In this document: positions 1-7,592 of the stretch, in pieces | How the letters are laid out: each line of letters opens with the position of its first letter | How positions within the stretch are numbered: position 1 is the stretch's first letter | From: Aquisalibacillus elongatus | GTDB lineage: Bacteria; Bacillota; Bacilli; Bacillales; Alkalibacillaceae | Reading direction: 5' to 3' | DNA: 64,000 bases | Assembly: GCF_003843875.1 (NCBI RefSeq) | Contig: NZ_RKRF01000009.1 | Coordinates: 244,270-308,269 of the forward strand | Translations under genes and position numbers: made by a program | The notes under the pieces: generated by a model | Seen by the model: the letters and a program-made list of their open reading frames with translations, nothing else | The model's database searches: none | Told to the model about the DNA's origin: nothing

Positions 1-1
1 A

Positions 2-121
2 AAAGAAGCTTTGGCTTCAAAGTTGGAATTCGACTTAGGAATTCCTTTTCAATTTGAATTTGTCGATCAAATGCCGAGGTCAACTGGAAAAACCGTACGC
101 GTCGTACACGAGGAGGATTAA
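2..121 (+). CDS. C-terminal end of an adenylate-forming (phenylacetate-CoA ligase-like) enzyme, partial
   Basis: An open frame enters from the left edge and ends at a TAA one base before the next ATG. Only 39 residues are visible. They include FEFVDQMPRSTGKTVRVV, which resembles the extreme C-terminus of acyl/aryl-CoA ligases, where the invariant lysine of the A10 motif (here in STGK) contacts the adenylate. The one-base gap to the amidohydrolase means both are read from one transcript, and the Shine-Dalgarno of the amidohydrolase lies inside this tail. Which carboxylate is activated cannot be told. It is a different gene from the ligase at 898-2127. Confidence 0.6.
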   Translation, partial: KEALASKLEFDLGIPFQFEFVDQMPRSTGKTVRVVHEED

Positions 122-122
122 C

Positions 123-884
123 ATGATCATTGATGCACATGCCCATTTATCGCCGACTGACTACGGAAGTATTGATTTATACGTTAAGCACTTAGAAGTT
201 GCCGGGATTGGCCATGGTGTCGTTGTACCAGGGGGTATGCTAGATGTCCGAAAACTGACCGATTATATTATCGGAAAAGAAAAACCATCTAAAGAACCGC
301 CTAACAATCAATATTTAAAAGAAGCCATCACTCAGCACCCAGATAAGTTAACGCCTTTTTATTGTGTCAATCCGCGCGAAGCTCAGTCAGTTGAAGAATT
401 TGAAAAAGCCATAAATGACGGGTTTAAAGGCTTAAAACTCTCACCAATGTCGCACCAGTTCTCATTTGCCAGCCAAACAGTTAAAGAACTTGCAGAATTA
501 TGCGGGCAGTACAATGTGCCACTTTATACACACACTGTCTTCAACCCAGGCGCTTCAACGAAACGCTTAATCTCACTGGCTGAAGAATTTAAAAACACGA
601 ATTTTATTTTAGGGCACATGGGATTTGGTCCTGCTGATACTGAAGGTGTCGAAGCAGCTTTAAAAATGGATCACTTCTTCTTAGAAACTTCACAAGGAAG
701 CCACTTACACATTCAAGAAACACTTAAAAAAATCGGCGCAAGCAAGATCATTTTCGGTTCAGAATTCCCACTGTCTCATCCAAAGCTCGAGTTACAAAAT
801 ATATTATTGCTCGACGCCACTGATGACGAACTTGATCTGATGTTGGGCCAAAACATCCAAAACCTTTTAGGCCTCCAATTTTAG
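123..884 (+). CDS. amidohydrolase-2 family metal-dependent hydrolase
   Basis: A 253-residue TIM-barrel metal hydrolase of the amidohydrolase_2 type. Visible ligands are the N-terminal HxH in IDAHAHLSP, the lysine in FKGLKLSP, the histidine in YTHT and the histidine in LGHMG. The late metal-binding aspartate usually seen as GSDxP is a glutamate here (FGSEFPLSHP), which is unusual. The start at 123 is chosen because GAGGAGG lies 7 to 13 bases upstream, while an earlier in-frame ATG (54) lies inside the preceding gene and has no ribosome site. Members hydrolyse amides/esters or decarboxylate aromatic acids. Lying between two carboxylate-activating ligases, it may work on the product or intermediate of this cluster, but the reaction is not known. 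Confidence 0.75.
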   Translation: MIIDAHAHLSPTDYGSIDLYVKHLEVAGIGHGVVVPGGMLDVRKLTDYIIGKEKPSKEPPNNQYLKEAITQHPDKLTPFYCVNPREAQSVEEFEKAINDGFKGLKLSPMSHQFSFASQTVKELAELCGQYNVPLYTHTVFNPGASTKRLISLAEEFKNTNFILGHMGFGPADTEGVEAALKMDHFFLETSQGSHLHIQETLKKIGASKIIFGSEFPLSHPKLELQNILLLDATDDELDLMLGQNIQNLLGLQF

Positions 885-897
885 TAGGTGATGGCAT

Positions 898-2127
898 ATG
901 AATTCTTCTAACCTAAAAAAATTAAATTGTGTAATCCAGCATGCCAGAAAGTCGCCTTTTTATAAACAGCGGCTTCCTACTCAACCATTAACGACGATTC
1001 AAGAACTAAAAGACATACCCTTAACAACGAAAGAAGACTTAAGGCAACATTCGCCTAATGGTTTGCGTTGCGTCCCAAACGAGGACCTTTACCAATATCA
1101 CGAGTCATCAGGTACAACAGGTAACCCTGTATCGTCCTGGTTTACAAAAGAGGACGTCTACCATAACGCCAAACAAATCGCTTCATGCGGTATTCAGTTT
1201 CATGATAAAGATATCGTACTCATCCGCTTCCCCTACGCCCTATCCGCCGCAGCTCATATGATTCATGAAGCCGTTCAATTAAAAGGGGCTTGCGTCATTC
1301 CCGCAAGTGGCAGAACAACATCAACACCATTTACTAAAATTGTAGATTTAATGAAAAAGCTCGATGTGACCGTGCTATCTTGTTTATCTTTACAAACCAT
1401 CATGATTGCTGAAACGGCCGAAATTCTTGGCCTTAATCCTAAAGATGACTTTCCCCATCTACGAGCAATTTGTACAGCAGGTGAGACACTCTCTCCTGCT
1501 AGAAGGCAACTCATTCAAGAGATTTGGGGCATTCCTGTCTATGAATTTTACGGGATGACGGAGATCGGAACATCGATGATTGATTGTAAATACCAAAACG
1601 CCCATGTGCTCGACGATGATTTCATAGTGGAAATTTTAGATGATTCGCTTACCGAAGACGTACAGCCAAACGAATTTGGTCACCTCGTCATTACGACGCT
1701 GAAAAAAGATGCAACACCTATGATCCGTTATCATACAGGCGATCGGGCCAGGTTACGGGATGACACCTGTCTTTGCGGCAGAAAACAAATGATTGAAATT
1801 AGAGGAAGAAGTGACGATACGCTACTCATCGATCATAAAAAAATAGACATCTGGGACATCGAAGAAATCATATCCTACCTCCCATGCAGACGTTTTTGGC
1901 GTGCTGGAGTTGACCAACAAAAATTGAAGATCATTATCGAAAAAGAACAAGAAACAGACCATGTATCCCCCACATTCCAGTGTCTACTCGAGGCTAAGTT
2001 CGACATCCCAATGCAGATCGAACTCGTTCCTACTGGCACCATCTATAACCGAGAAAAATTAATTTCGAATGGACTCAATACCAAACCGAAGTACTTTTAC
2101 TCGGGTGATGAGTTGAATGTTAGATAG
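898..2127 (+). CDS. AMP-binding (phenylacetate-CoA ligase-like) enzyme
   Basis: A 409-residue adenylate-forming enzyme of the PaaK-like class. The phosphate-binding loop is YHESSGTTGNP (about residue 65), the adenine-binding motif is YEFYGMTEIG, and the ATP-ribose aspartate lies in IRYHTGDRARL. CLCGR after the TGD motif is the Cys pair common in PaaK relatives. The family activates aryl or fatty carboxylates as acyl-AMP, then transfers them to CoA or another thiol/amine. AGGTGA lies 7 bases before the ATG. It follows the amidohydrolase by 13 bases, so it is in the same operon. Together with the ligase tail at 2-121, the cluster held at least two adenylating enzymes, which suits building an amide or thioester of an aromatic acid. 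Confidence 0.8.
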   Translation: MNSSNLKKLNCVIQHARKSPFYKQRLPTQPLTTIQELKDIPLTTKEDLRQHSPNGLRCVPNEDLYQYHESSGTTGNPVSSWFTKEDVYHNAKQIASCGIQFHDKDIVLIRFPYALSAAAHMIHEAVQLKGACVIPASGRTTSTPFTKIVDLMKKLDVTVLSCLSLQTIMIAETAEILGLNPKDDFPHLRAICTAGETLSPARRQLIQEIWGIPVYEFYGMTEIGTSMIDCKYQNAHVLDDDFIVEILDDSLTEDVQPNEFGHLVITTLKKDATPMIRYHTGDRARLRDDTCLCGRKQMIEIRGRSDDTLLIDHKKIDIWDIEEIISYLPCRRFWRAGVDQQKLKIIIEKEQETDHVSPTFQCLLEAKFDIPMQIELVPTGTIYNREKLISNGLNTKPKYFYSGDELNVR

Positions 2128-2130
2128 TAT

Positions 2131-2198
2131 TGGCCTGTTTATAATATGGTCATGAAGAACGGTACAGACAAGTAAACGGGCCATCTTAATTGACCATA
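2131..2198 (+). promoter_or_regulatory. possible H-type RNA pseudoknot in the leader of the DHQ-synthase-II gene
   Basis: Two stems interlock. Stem A pairs 2131-2141 with 2173-2183 (11 pairs, one G-U). Stem B pairs 2145-2152, inside the loop of A, with 2191-2198, beyond A (8 perfect Watson-Crick pairs). The order A5', B5', A3', B3' is that of a pseudoknot. It sits 40 bases before the GTG of the next gene and has no U-tract, so it is not a plain terminator. No known riboswitch class was recognised. The arms could instead be protein-binding palindromes. Confidence 0.35.
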
Positions 2199-2237
2199 AA
2201 CTATTAAATAGAAGTTTTACTGAAAGGAGTGTTTTCA

Positions 2238-3344
2238 GTGTCAGAATTACAGCGAGAAGTGTTCTTCGACGGAAGAGTTGTTCCTGCTTCTAGACAAGAC
2301 ATTTGGGGGTTAGTTCACAACTCCAAAATCACAAAAATTATTGTTAGCCCTGAACAGCGACAAGAAGATCACTTCCCTCAAAAGACTGAATTGGTAACTG
2401 AAGTTAAACACAAAGATGATTTAAACCAAGTTCCTTCTGGTGAGTACGTATTTTCATCAGATCAATCCTTGCTGGAAGAAGCTAAAGAACAAGGGTATCA
2501 AACATGCGTTTACATGGAAGTGAACGATAAGGAAGCCCTCGAACAATCTTGGAAAGATGCGATTAAATTTGATTATGCTGCTGTTGACTTTGATCTTCCA
2601 ACCAATATTCCATTAGAACTAATTATCGCTAAACTTCAAGAACGAAACACCGTTTTATTAAGAAAATCATTATCATTTAACGATGTTGAGCTTGCGCTAG
2701 GTTGCTTAGAAACAGGTAGTGATGGGGTCATGTTTTCATCCGATAACTTACAAGAGGTCATGAAGCTTGTCGACTTTTTGTCGCAAGAGATGGTGGATCA
2801 ACTTGAGCTTCATCCACTCAAAGTGACTGAAGTTACACACGTTGGCATGGGTGTTCGAGGCTGTATTGATACGACTGACATTATGACCCAAGATGAAGGA
2901 ATGCTTGTGGGATCAACTTCAAGTGGTGGCATATTTGTTTGCTCAGAAACTCATTACTTGCCATATATGAATTTAAGACCATTTCGCGTAAACGCCGGCG
3001 CCATCCATTCCTACGTCTGGATGCCTAATGATACGTCCGAATATATTTCAGACTTAGCCGTGGGAAGTAAAGTCCTATGCGTCAACACGAAAGGCGAAAC
3101 GCGAGAACTGACAGTTGGTCGAATCAAAAAAGAAGTGCGCCCACTCCTGCTAATTAAAGGTGAAGTAGAAGGAACAGAATTAAATGTGATTGTTCAAGAT
3201 GATTGGCACATCCGGGTGATGGGCGCAGATGGCAAACCGCGAAACGCCAATAAAGTTAAACCCGGTGATGAGTTACTTGCATATGTATGCGAACCAGGCC
3301 GACATGTTGGAATTAAAGTCAATGAAACCATTACCGAAGTTTAA
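2238..3344 (+). CDS. 3-dehydroquinate synthase II family protein (archaeal AroB' / GriH-like)
   Basis: A 368-residue protein with the hallmarks of DHQ synthase II, for example FFDGR near the start, VTHVGMGVRGCIDTTD and the SSSGGIFVCSETHYLPYMNLRPF region that holds the substrate site. In methanogens this NAD-dependent enzyme makes dehydroquinate from ADTH. In actinomycetes the homologue GriH makes 3-amino-4-hydroxybenzoate from the same precursor. GTG 2238 is preferred over GTG 2229 because AAAGGAG sits 8 bases before it and overlaps the earlier codon. The partner synthase follows after 21 bases. Which of the two products is made cannot be decided from sequence, but the neighbouring ligases favour an aminohydroxybenzoate-type product over the shikimate pathway. 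Confidence 0.88.
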   Translation: MSELQREVFFDGRVVPASRQDIWGLVHNSKITKIIVSPEQRQEDHFPQKTELVTEVKHKDDLNQVPSGEYVFSSDQSLLEEAKEQGYQTCVYMEVNDKEALEQSWKDAIKFDYAAVDFDLPTNIPLELIIAKLQERNTVLLRKSLSFNDVELALGCLETGSDGVMFSSDNLQEVMKLVDFLSQEMVDQLELHPLKVTEVTHVGMGVRGCIDTTDIMTQDEGMLVGSTSSGGIFVCSETHYLPYMNLRPFRVNAGAIHSYVWMPNDTSEYISDLAVGSKVLCVNTKGETRELTVGRIKKEVRPLLLIKGEVEGTELNVIVQDDWHIRVMGADGKPRNANKVKPGDELLAYVCEPGRHVGIKVNETITEV

Positions 3345-3365
3345 AAATGATTGGAGGGTTAATCA

Positions 3366-4175
3366 TTGAAAGGAAAAGATATACGACTTAATCGCTTGTA
3401 TAAACATTCGGATAAATTACTGATCGTCGCTATGGACCATGGGATTACAATGGGACCTATTGAAGGCATCGTCGATGTAAAACAGGCCGCGAGCCATGTG
3501 TTTGACGGCTACGCAGATGCAGTAGTTGTTCACAAAGGATTAGTAAGGAACATTACTGAGTTGAATTCCAAAACCCCTGGTGAATTGATCGTTCACCTGT
3601 CTGCATCGACAAACTTAAATCAACAATCAAATCGCAAAGAATTAGTATCATCAGTTGAACACGCTATTAAATTAGGTTCTTCTGCTATCTCCGTGCACGT
3701 CAATTTAGGAAATGAGCATGAAGGTCATATGCTTCAGCACTTAGGATTAGTCGCTGAGCAGTGTGAACAATGGGGAATGCCTCTGATGGCTATGATGTAC
3801 GTTAGAGATGGCGATCCAAATCATGAATTTGATTCAGAAAAAGTGAAACACGCCGCACGCATTGCTGAGGAGCTAGGAGCTGACATTGTAAAAGTTAACT
3901 ATACTGGAGACTTAGAAAGTTTCAAAGACGTAACAAACGCTGTTCAAATCCCTGTTGTCATCGCAGGAGGTGAGAAAGTTGATTCAGTGAAGGAACTCCT
4001 CACCATGGTCGCAGATGCCATGCAAGCAGGTGCAGGCGGCGTGTCCATCGGCCGTAACATTTACCAAGATAAAAACCCTACGTTAATCGCTAAACAAATC
4101 CGCTACGTCATGGACCACAACTTAACAAGCGATGAAATTCAAAGCTTTTTAGACAAAGGGAACTTAGCCCTTTAA
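3366..4175 (+). CDS. ADTH synthase / GriI-like class I aldolase (2-amino-3,7-dideoxyheptulosonate synthase family)
   Basis: A 269-residue TIM-barrel class I aldolase. Residues expected for the MJ0400/GriI family are present: the aspartate in VAMDHGITMGP, the tyrosine in MMYVRDGDP and the Schiff-base lysine in DIVKVNYTGD, with a phosphate-binding IAGGEK and GVSIGRNIYQ near the end. The family condenses aspartate semialdehyde with a sugar-phosphate-derived ketone to give the C7 amino sugar (methanogens) or the precursor of 3-amino-4-hydroxybenzoate (actinomycetes). The start is a TTG 7 bases after GGAGGG. It is coupled to the DHQ-synthase-II gene, the same pairing as griI/griH. It could instead be a fructose-bisphosphate aldolase relative, but the partner gene argues against that. 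Confidence 0.85.
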   Translation: MKGKDIRLNRLYKHSDKLLIVAMDHGITMGPIEGIVDVKQAASHVFDGYADAVVVHKGLVRNITELNSKTPGELIVHLSASTNLNQQSNRKELVSSVEHAIKLGSSAISVHVNLGNEHEGHMLQHLGLVAEQCEQWGMPLMAMMYVRDGDPNHEFDSEKVKHAARIAEELGADIVKVNYTGDLESFKDVTNAVQIPVVIAGGEKVDSVKELLTMVADAMQAGAGGVSIGRNIYQDKNPTLIAKQIRYVMDHNLTSDEIQSFLDKGNLAL

Positions 4176-4200
4176 AGCATACGAAAGTTGGTGATGATGG

Positions 4201-4746
4201 TTGTCCGTTTTGCAATCAGACTTTATTCAAGCTAAACGATTGCACGATCAAGGGGTAGACGGTAACAAACAAGCAGTTGAAGATGCCTACCAAATGTTAA
4301 AGAGACTACAACAATCTAACCCTCACGATCCACTCATCAAAGCTTATTATGGAAGTATTATAACGCTAGTTGGCAGAGACGCCAGTAACAACAAAGAACG
4401 AATCCGAGTAGCCAACGAAGGCTTAAAAGTATTAGACCAAGTTGTCCAACAATATCCTAACCATACTGACGTAAGGTTCTTAAGTGCTTACGTCAACAGT
4501 CGTATACCTGAAAAATATTTTAAACGTACTGAAAAAGCAATCGAAGACCTTGAACATTTATTGCACCTTTACGAAAAGGATCGCAGTATCTTTTCAGAAG
4601 ATCAATATGAAGACATTTTATACGAATTAAGTTCCGCTTATAAACGGAACAAACAATCCAAACAGGCCAAATCGATAAAAGAACAGCTGTTAAACCGAAA
4701 CCCTGATTACGAGAAGCTTAGAAAAAAACGAAAAAAGGAGGGATAA
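4201..4746 (+). CDS. helical-repeat (TPR-like) protein of unknown function
   Basis: A 181-residue, largely alpha-helical, charged cytosolic protein with no signal peptide. Segments around residues 20-40, 60-85 and 135-165 look like degenerate tetratricopeptide helices (for example AYQMLKRLQQSNPHDPLIKAYY), ending in a very basic tail (KLRKKRKKEG). A TTG start is used. Two ATGs just upstream are out of frame, and GGTGATG lies a few bases before the TTG. It is 25 bases after the ADTH-synthase gene and 1 base before the next gene, so it is in the same operon. TPR proteins usually scaffold partners, perhaps enzymes of this cluster, but its function is not recognised. Confidence 0.7.
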   Translation: MSVLQSDFIQAKRLHDQGVDGNKQAVEDAYQMLKRLQQSNPHDPLIKAYYGSIITLVGRDASNNKERIRVANEGLKVLDQVVQQYPNHTDVRFLSAYVNSRIPEKYFKRTEKAIEDLEHLLHLYEKDRSIFSEDQYEDILYELSSAYKRNKQSKQAKSIKEQLLNRNPDYEKLRKKRKKEG

Positions 4747-4747
4747 C

Positions 4748-5044
4748 ATGTATCATCAATACTCCGGACATGGACAGTCGAGTGGCGCTAATTCTTATAT
4801 GAATTATATCCCACCTCAATATGCCCAATATATGAATGGTCACGCTAGTCCAAGTTACAATAATACCAACGCATATACGAATTATAACCCTTATTTATAT
4901 ATGCAACCAACTGCAGGTTACAACCCGTATATGCACATGGACCCTACGTTAATGAATACCAATAAGAAGAATAAAAGCAAAACGAAACAGGAAAAAGAAA
5001 TTGTAGAAGAAATTTTATCCACTGATCATGATTCACAACCCTAA
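4748..5044 (+). CDS. Tyr/Asn/Pro-rich small protein
   Basis: A 98-residue protein whose first 70 residues are dominated by Tyr, Asn, Pro, Met and Gly in YxxY-like spacing (for example NPYLYMQPTAGYNPYMHM), followed by a short charged tail rich in Lys and Glu. AAGGAGG lies 5 bases before the ATG, a strong site, so the gene is real. No transmembrane segment or signal peptide is visible. Composition recalls spore-coat or cross-linkable structural proteins of Bacillaceae, but no family is recognised. It is the last gene before a terminator in an operon of aromatic-acid enzymes. A role as a scaffold, or as a target of modification by the operon's product, is only a guess. Confidence 0.7.
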   Translation: MYHQYSGHGQSSGANSYMNYIPPQYAQYMNGHASPSYNNTNAYTNYNPYLYMQPTAGYNPYMHMDPTLMNTNKKNKSKTKQEKEIVEEILSTDHDSQP

Positions 5045-5119
5045 GAACCAGAATCCACAACCTTCAAACCGATAAAACAACTTGGCTAATATAATATATT
5101 AGACTGTTTAACAACATGT

Positions 5120-5154
5120 GACGCTACCGAACAGAATTCGGTAGCGTCTTTTTT
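5120..5154 (+). terminator. rho-independent terminator of the aromatic-acid cluster
   Basis: A perfect 11-bp stem (5120-5130 with 5138-5148), a 7-base loop and a run of T. It ends the plus-strand operon that starts before the window. Confidence 0.9.
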
Positions 5155-5212
5155 CTTAAATCATTTGATTCATGTAAGTTCTTGAGATTACCCTATAGAT
5201 GAGGTGATATCC

Positions 5213-5614
5213 ATGCTAAAGAAATTAAGTTTACGTACAACGTCCCATGACGACATGATCGACCTTACACATGAGGTTCAACAATTTATCCAAGAGCAAA
5301 AAGTTCAAAGCGGCATTGCACTCGTCTACAGCCCACATACGACCGCAGGCATCACCATTAACGAAAATGCAGACCCTGATGTCAAAACTGATATGATCAG
5401 ACGTTTTGATGAGGTTTATCCTTGGGACCATCAGCTCGACCGACATATGGAAGGCAATACAGCCGCTCACTTAAAAACGAGCACGGTTAACCCGTCCCAA
5501 CAAATCATCATCGATCAAGGCAAACTCGTCCTCGGCACATGGCAAGGCATTTACTTTTGCGAGTTTGACGGACCTCGGAATCGCAATTATTACATTAAAC
5601 TGATGGAAGGTTAA
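5213..5614 (+). CDS. yjbQ: YjbQ/UPF0047 family protein
   Basis: A 133-residue protein of the YjbQ (UPF0047) family, whose members are trimeric with a conserved metal-type site and have been linked to thiamin-phosphate-synthase-like activity. Conserved blocks seen are [34 protein letters not shown], a [20 protein letters not shown] segment and a typical length. ATG 5213 is chosen because GAGGTGAT lies 5 bases before it. An upstream in-frame GTG falls inside that ribosome site. It stands alone between two terminators. The cellular role is not known. Confidence 0.85.
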   Translation: MLKKLSLRTTSHDDMIDLTHEVQQFIQEQKVQSGIALVYSPHTTAGITINENADPDVKTDMIRRFDEVYPWDHQLDRHMEGNTAAHLKTSTVNPSQQIIIDQGKLVLGTWQGIYFCEFDGPRNRNYYIKLMEG

Positions 5615-5616
5615 GA

Positions 5617-5649
5617 AAAGCTGCCCAGATAACACACTGGGCAGCTTTA
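5617..5649. terminator. bidirectional terminator between convergent genes
   Basis: The stem AAAGCTGCCCAG pairs with CTGGGCAGCTTT around an 8-9 base loop, with A on the left and T on the right, so it can stop transcripts from both sides. Confidence 0.85.
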
Positions 5650-6417
5650 TTATTCTAATTCTGAAATTTTCTCTAATGCTTCTCCTTCTCCATCAGCAGG
5701 TGCGACAATTATCCCGCCTTGCTCTAAATAAAGGACAAATTCTTGGAAATTATTTTCTAAATGAATGTAGCCCGGCATTGTAGAATCACCTATGGAGCCA
5801 TCTTCAGAATAACGAAGAATTCCACCATTACTAGACCCGCGATAGTCTACCCAAGCATCGAGTTCTGCCTCGGGTATATCAATACTTTCACCTTGTACTT
5901 GGAAAGTACCAACATAACTGCCGCCACCAGCTAGGCTACGATCCAATTCGCCATTGATTTCAACTGTTACCGTTTCTTGCGCCTCTGACTCTTCTATAAG
6001 CAAACCTTCATACGTATAATTAATACTTTTCGGTGTTGAATACCAAATTGTAAAAGCAAAAAAGCCTAACAAGAGCAATGCACCAGTAATAGAGACAATT
6101 TTTATGAATAACCGATCTTCGCGCCAATTAACCGCAACATTTTTCTCTTTCATTCGCCCTTCTATAGCTTTATTTAGTAAATAATTAAGGACAACTGCAG
6201 TTAGTGTTAAAACCAAGAACTTTTTCGATAATAAATCAAATGTCAAAGGATCAAAATAGCTCAAAATTAAAAACACAACATTCGTTGCTACAAGAAAGAC
6301 CAACACTAATAAGTCAAAGTCTTGCATTCGGCCTTTATATTTTATTAAATTAGATAACCCAATAACTGCCACAGCTATTAAAAACCAAGCAGAAATCTCT
6401 GAAATCGTTAAATCCAA
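5650..6417 (-). CDS. membrane protein of unknown function
   Basis: A 255-residue protein. Four hydrophobic segments lie at about residues 8-25, 36-54, 66-84 and 106-128, followed by a soluble C-terminal domain of about 125 residues that is acidic and Gly/Ser rich (LDRSLAGGGSYVGTFQVQGE). By the positive-inside pattern (KEKNVAVNWREDR between segments 3 and 4) this C-terminal domain should be outside the cell. It is a single gene, convergent with yjbQ and divergent from the DUF2164 gene. No family was recognised. Confidence 0.75.
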   Translation of the reverse strand: MDLTISEISAWFLIAVAVIGLSNLIKYKGRMQDFDLLVLVFLVATNVVFLILSYFDPLTFDLLSKKFLVLTLTAVVLNYLLNKAIEGRMKEKNVAVNWREDRLFIKIVSITGALLLLGFFAFTIWYSTPKSINYTYEGLLIEESEAQETVTVEINGELDRSLAGGGSYVGTFQVQGESIDIPEAELDAWVDYRGSSNGGILRYSEDGSIGDSTMPGYIHLENNFQEFVLYLEQGGIIVAPADGEGEALEKISELE

Positions 6418-6491
6418 TGTATCACCACTTCACTATATAATCTCACTATATTTTAGCATGATATACTGTATTTACAAAAAGGAGGCTTCAT

Positions 6492-6734
6492 ATGTATTTA
6501 AAACTTGACCCCGAGCAAAAGAAAATAGTGTTAGATCGTATTAAAAGCCACTTTGAAATGGAACGTGGTGAGGAAATCGGTGAGATAGCTGCGGAGAACT
6601 TTTTTGAGTTTATAAAAGAAGACATTGGCTCTCTCTTTTATAATGAAGGATTAAAAGCTGCTCGAGAAGTCGTTGATGAAAGAGTGATGAACTTGGACGA
6701 AGACATTAGATCCTTAGAACGCCCGATTAAATAA
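6492..6734 (+). CDS. DUF2164 family protein
   Basis: An 80-residue acidic protein of the DUF2164 family: MYLKLDPEQKKIVLDRIKSH at the start, a central GEIAAENFFEFIKEDIGSLFYNEGL and a C-terminal helix. AAAGGAGG sits 7 bases before the ATG and a terminator follows directly. Its function is unknown. The gene is divergent from the membrane protein at 5650-6417, with about 75 bases between them for both promoters. Confidence 0.8.
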   Translation: MYLKLDPEQKKIVLDRIKSHFEMERGEEIGEIAAENFFEFIKEDIGSLFYNEGLKAAREVVDERVMNLDEDIRSLERPIK

Positions 6735-6768
6735 CGAAAAGCCAACGTTGTTGTTGGCTTTTTTCGTT
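6735..6768. terminator. terminator between DUF2164 gene and convergent YckD-like gene
   Basis: The stem AAAAGCCAACG/TTGTTGGCTTTT with a T-run on the plus side. It overlaps the end of the minus-strand gene and can serve both. Confidence 0.8.
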
Positions 6769-7141
6769 AGTCATTAATATTATCGTCATCGTCTTTGTCG
6801 TCGCTGTCATCATGTTTATCGCCGTCATTATCGTCACCCCAAGTGTTTTTGTGATGCTTCTTATCCCACTTAGGAACGAAACCATTTTCCTCAAGCTTAG
6901 CATAACGCTCTTCTAGGTGGTTCTTGATTTTTTCAGCTTTTTCTTGTGAGAACACTCCGTACTCCACATACTTATCAATGATACTTTTCTCATACTCAAG
7001 CGATTCTTGTTGAAGCTGTTGCATTTCTTGCTTTTGTTCATCCGTCAACTCAACATCTTTGTTCATCGATTCAGCCGAAATACCATTCATACCTACGAAC
7101 ATCAACATTGTCAACATTAAACCAATAACCCATTTTTTCAT
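6767..7141 (-). CDS. secreted YckD-like (DUF2680) protein with Asp-rich tail
   Basis: A 124-residue exported protein. Residues 1-23 form a signal peptide (Lys-Lys, hydrophobic core, cleavage near GISAES). The middle is a helical DUF2680/YckD-like segment with ELTDEQKQEMQQLQQ and YVEYGVFSQEKAEKIKNHL. The last 30 residues are almost all Asp, His, Lys and Asn (DDNDGDKHDDSDDKDDDDN), likely to bind cations such as calcium. AGGAGGG lies before the ATG. The role in the envelope is unknown. Confidence 0.75.
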   Translation of the reverse strand: MKKWVIGLMLTMLMFVGMNGISAESMNKDVELTDEQKQEMQQLQQESLEYEKSIIDKYVEYGVFSQEKAEKIKNHLEERYAKLEENGFVPKWDKKHHKNTWGDDNDGDKHDDSDDKDDDDNIND

Positions 7142-7245
7142 ATGCTATCCCTCCTCCTATGACAAGTTTCCCCATTTAAAGTGTTCAGTTTTTACTTTTT
7201 TATCCATAAAAAAACAGAAGCAGGTTTCCCCGCTTCTGTTAGTTA

Positions 7246-7521
7246 TTAATGAACACTTGGTCGTTGTTGCTGTTGTTGATTTTGCTGTGCTTGTTGAGCA
7301 ATCGGCCCCATTGGGTTAGGTTGGTTTTGCTGTTGATTAGTTTGAGTAGCTTGATTAGTCGTTTGTGATTTATTTTGCTGTTGATTCATCATATTCGTAA
7401 TCATGGGTAAAAAACTTTGAAGCTGACCACCACGACCTGTCATCATGCTGTAAGCCGCAGCACCAATCCCTATTGAGGCAATCATCGGTAACCACTGAAT
7501 ATTTCTCATATTCATTCGCAT
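7246..7521 (-). CDS. Gln/Asn-rich small membrane-associated protein
   Basis: A 91-residue protein (98 if the earlier ATG at 7542 is used). A hydrophobic stretch at about residues 8-25 (WLPMIASIGIGAAAYSMM) is followed by a tail made mostly of Gln, Asn, Thr and Pro. ATG 7521 follows GGGGTG by about 5 bases and is slightly preferred, but neither start has a strong site. Such YrzE/YtzC-sized proteins with one membrane segment and a polar low-complexity tail are common in Bacillaceae and are not understood. Confidence 0.6.
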   Translation of the reverse strand: MRMNMRNIQWLPMIASIGIGAAAYSMMTGRGGQLQSFLPMITNMMNQQQNKSQTTNQATQTNQQQNQPNPMGPIAQQAQQNQQQQQRPSVH

Positions 7522-7592
7522 CACTACACCCCATTTCTTCATGATGATCTCTATTAGTTTGGATTGGGGTGAGATTGATTATGTCTTACAAA

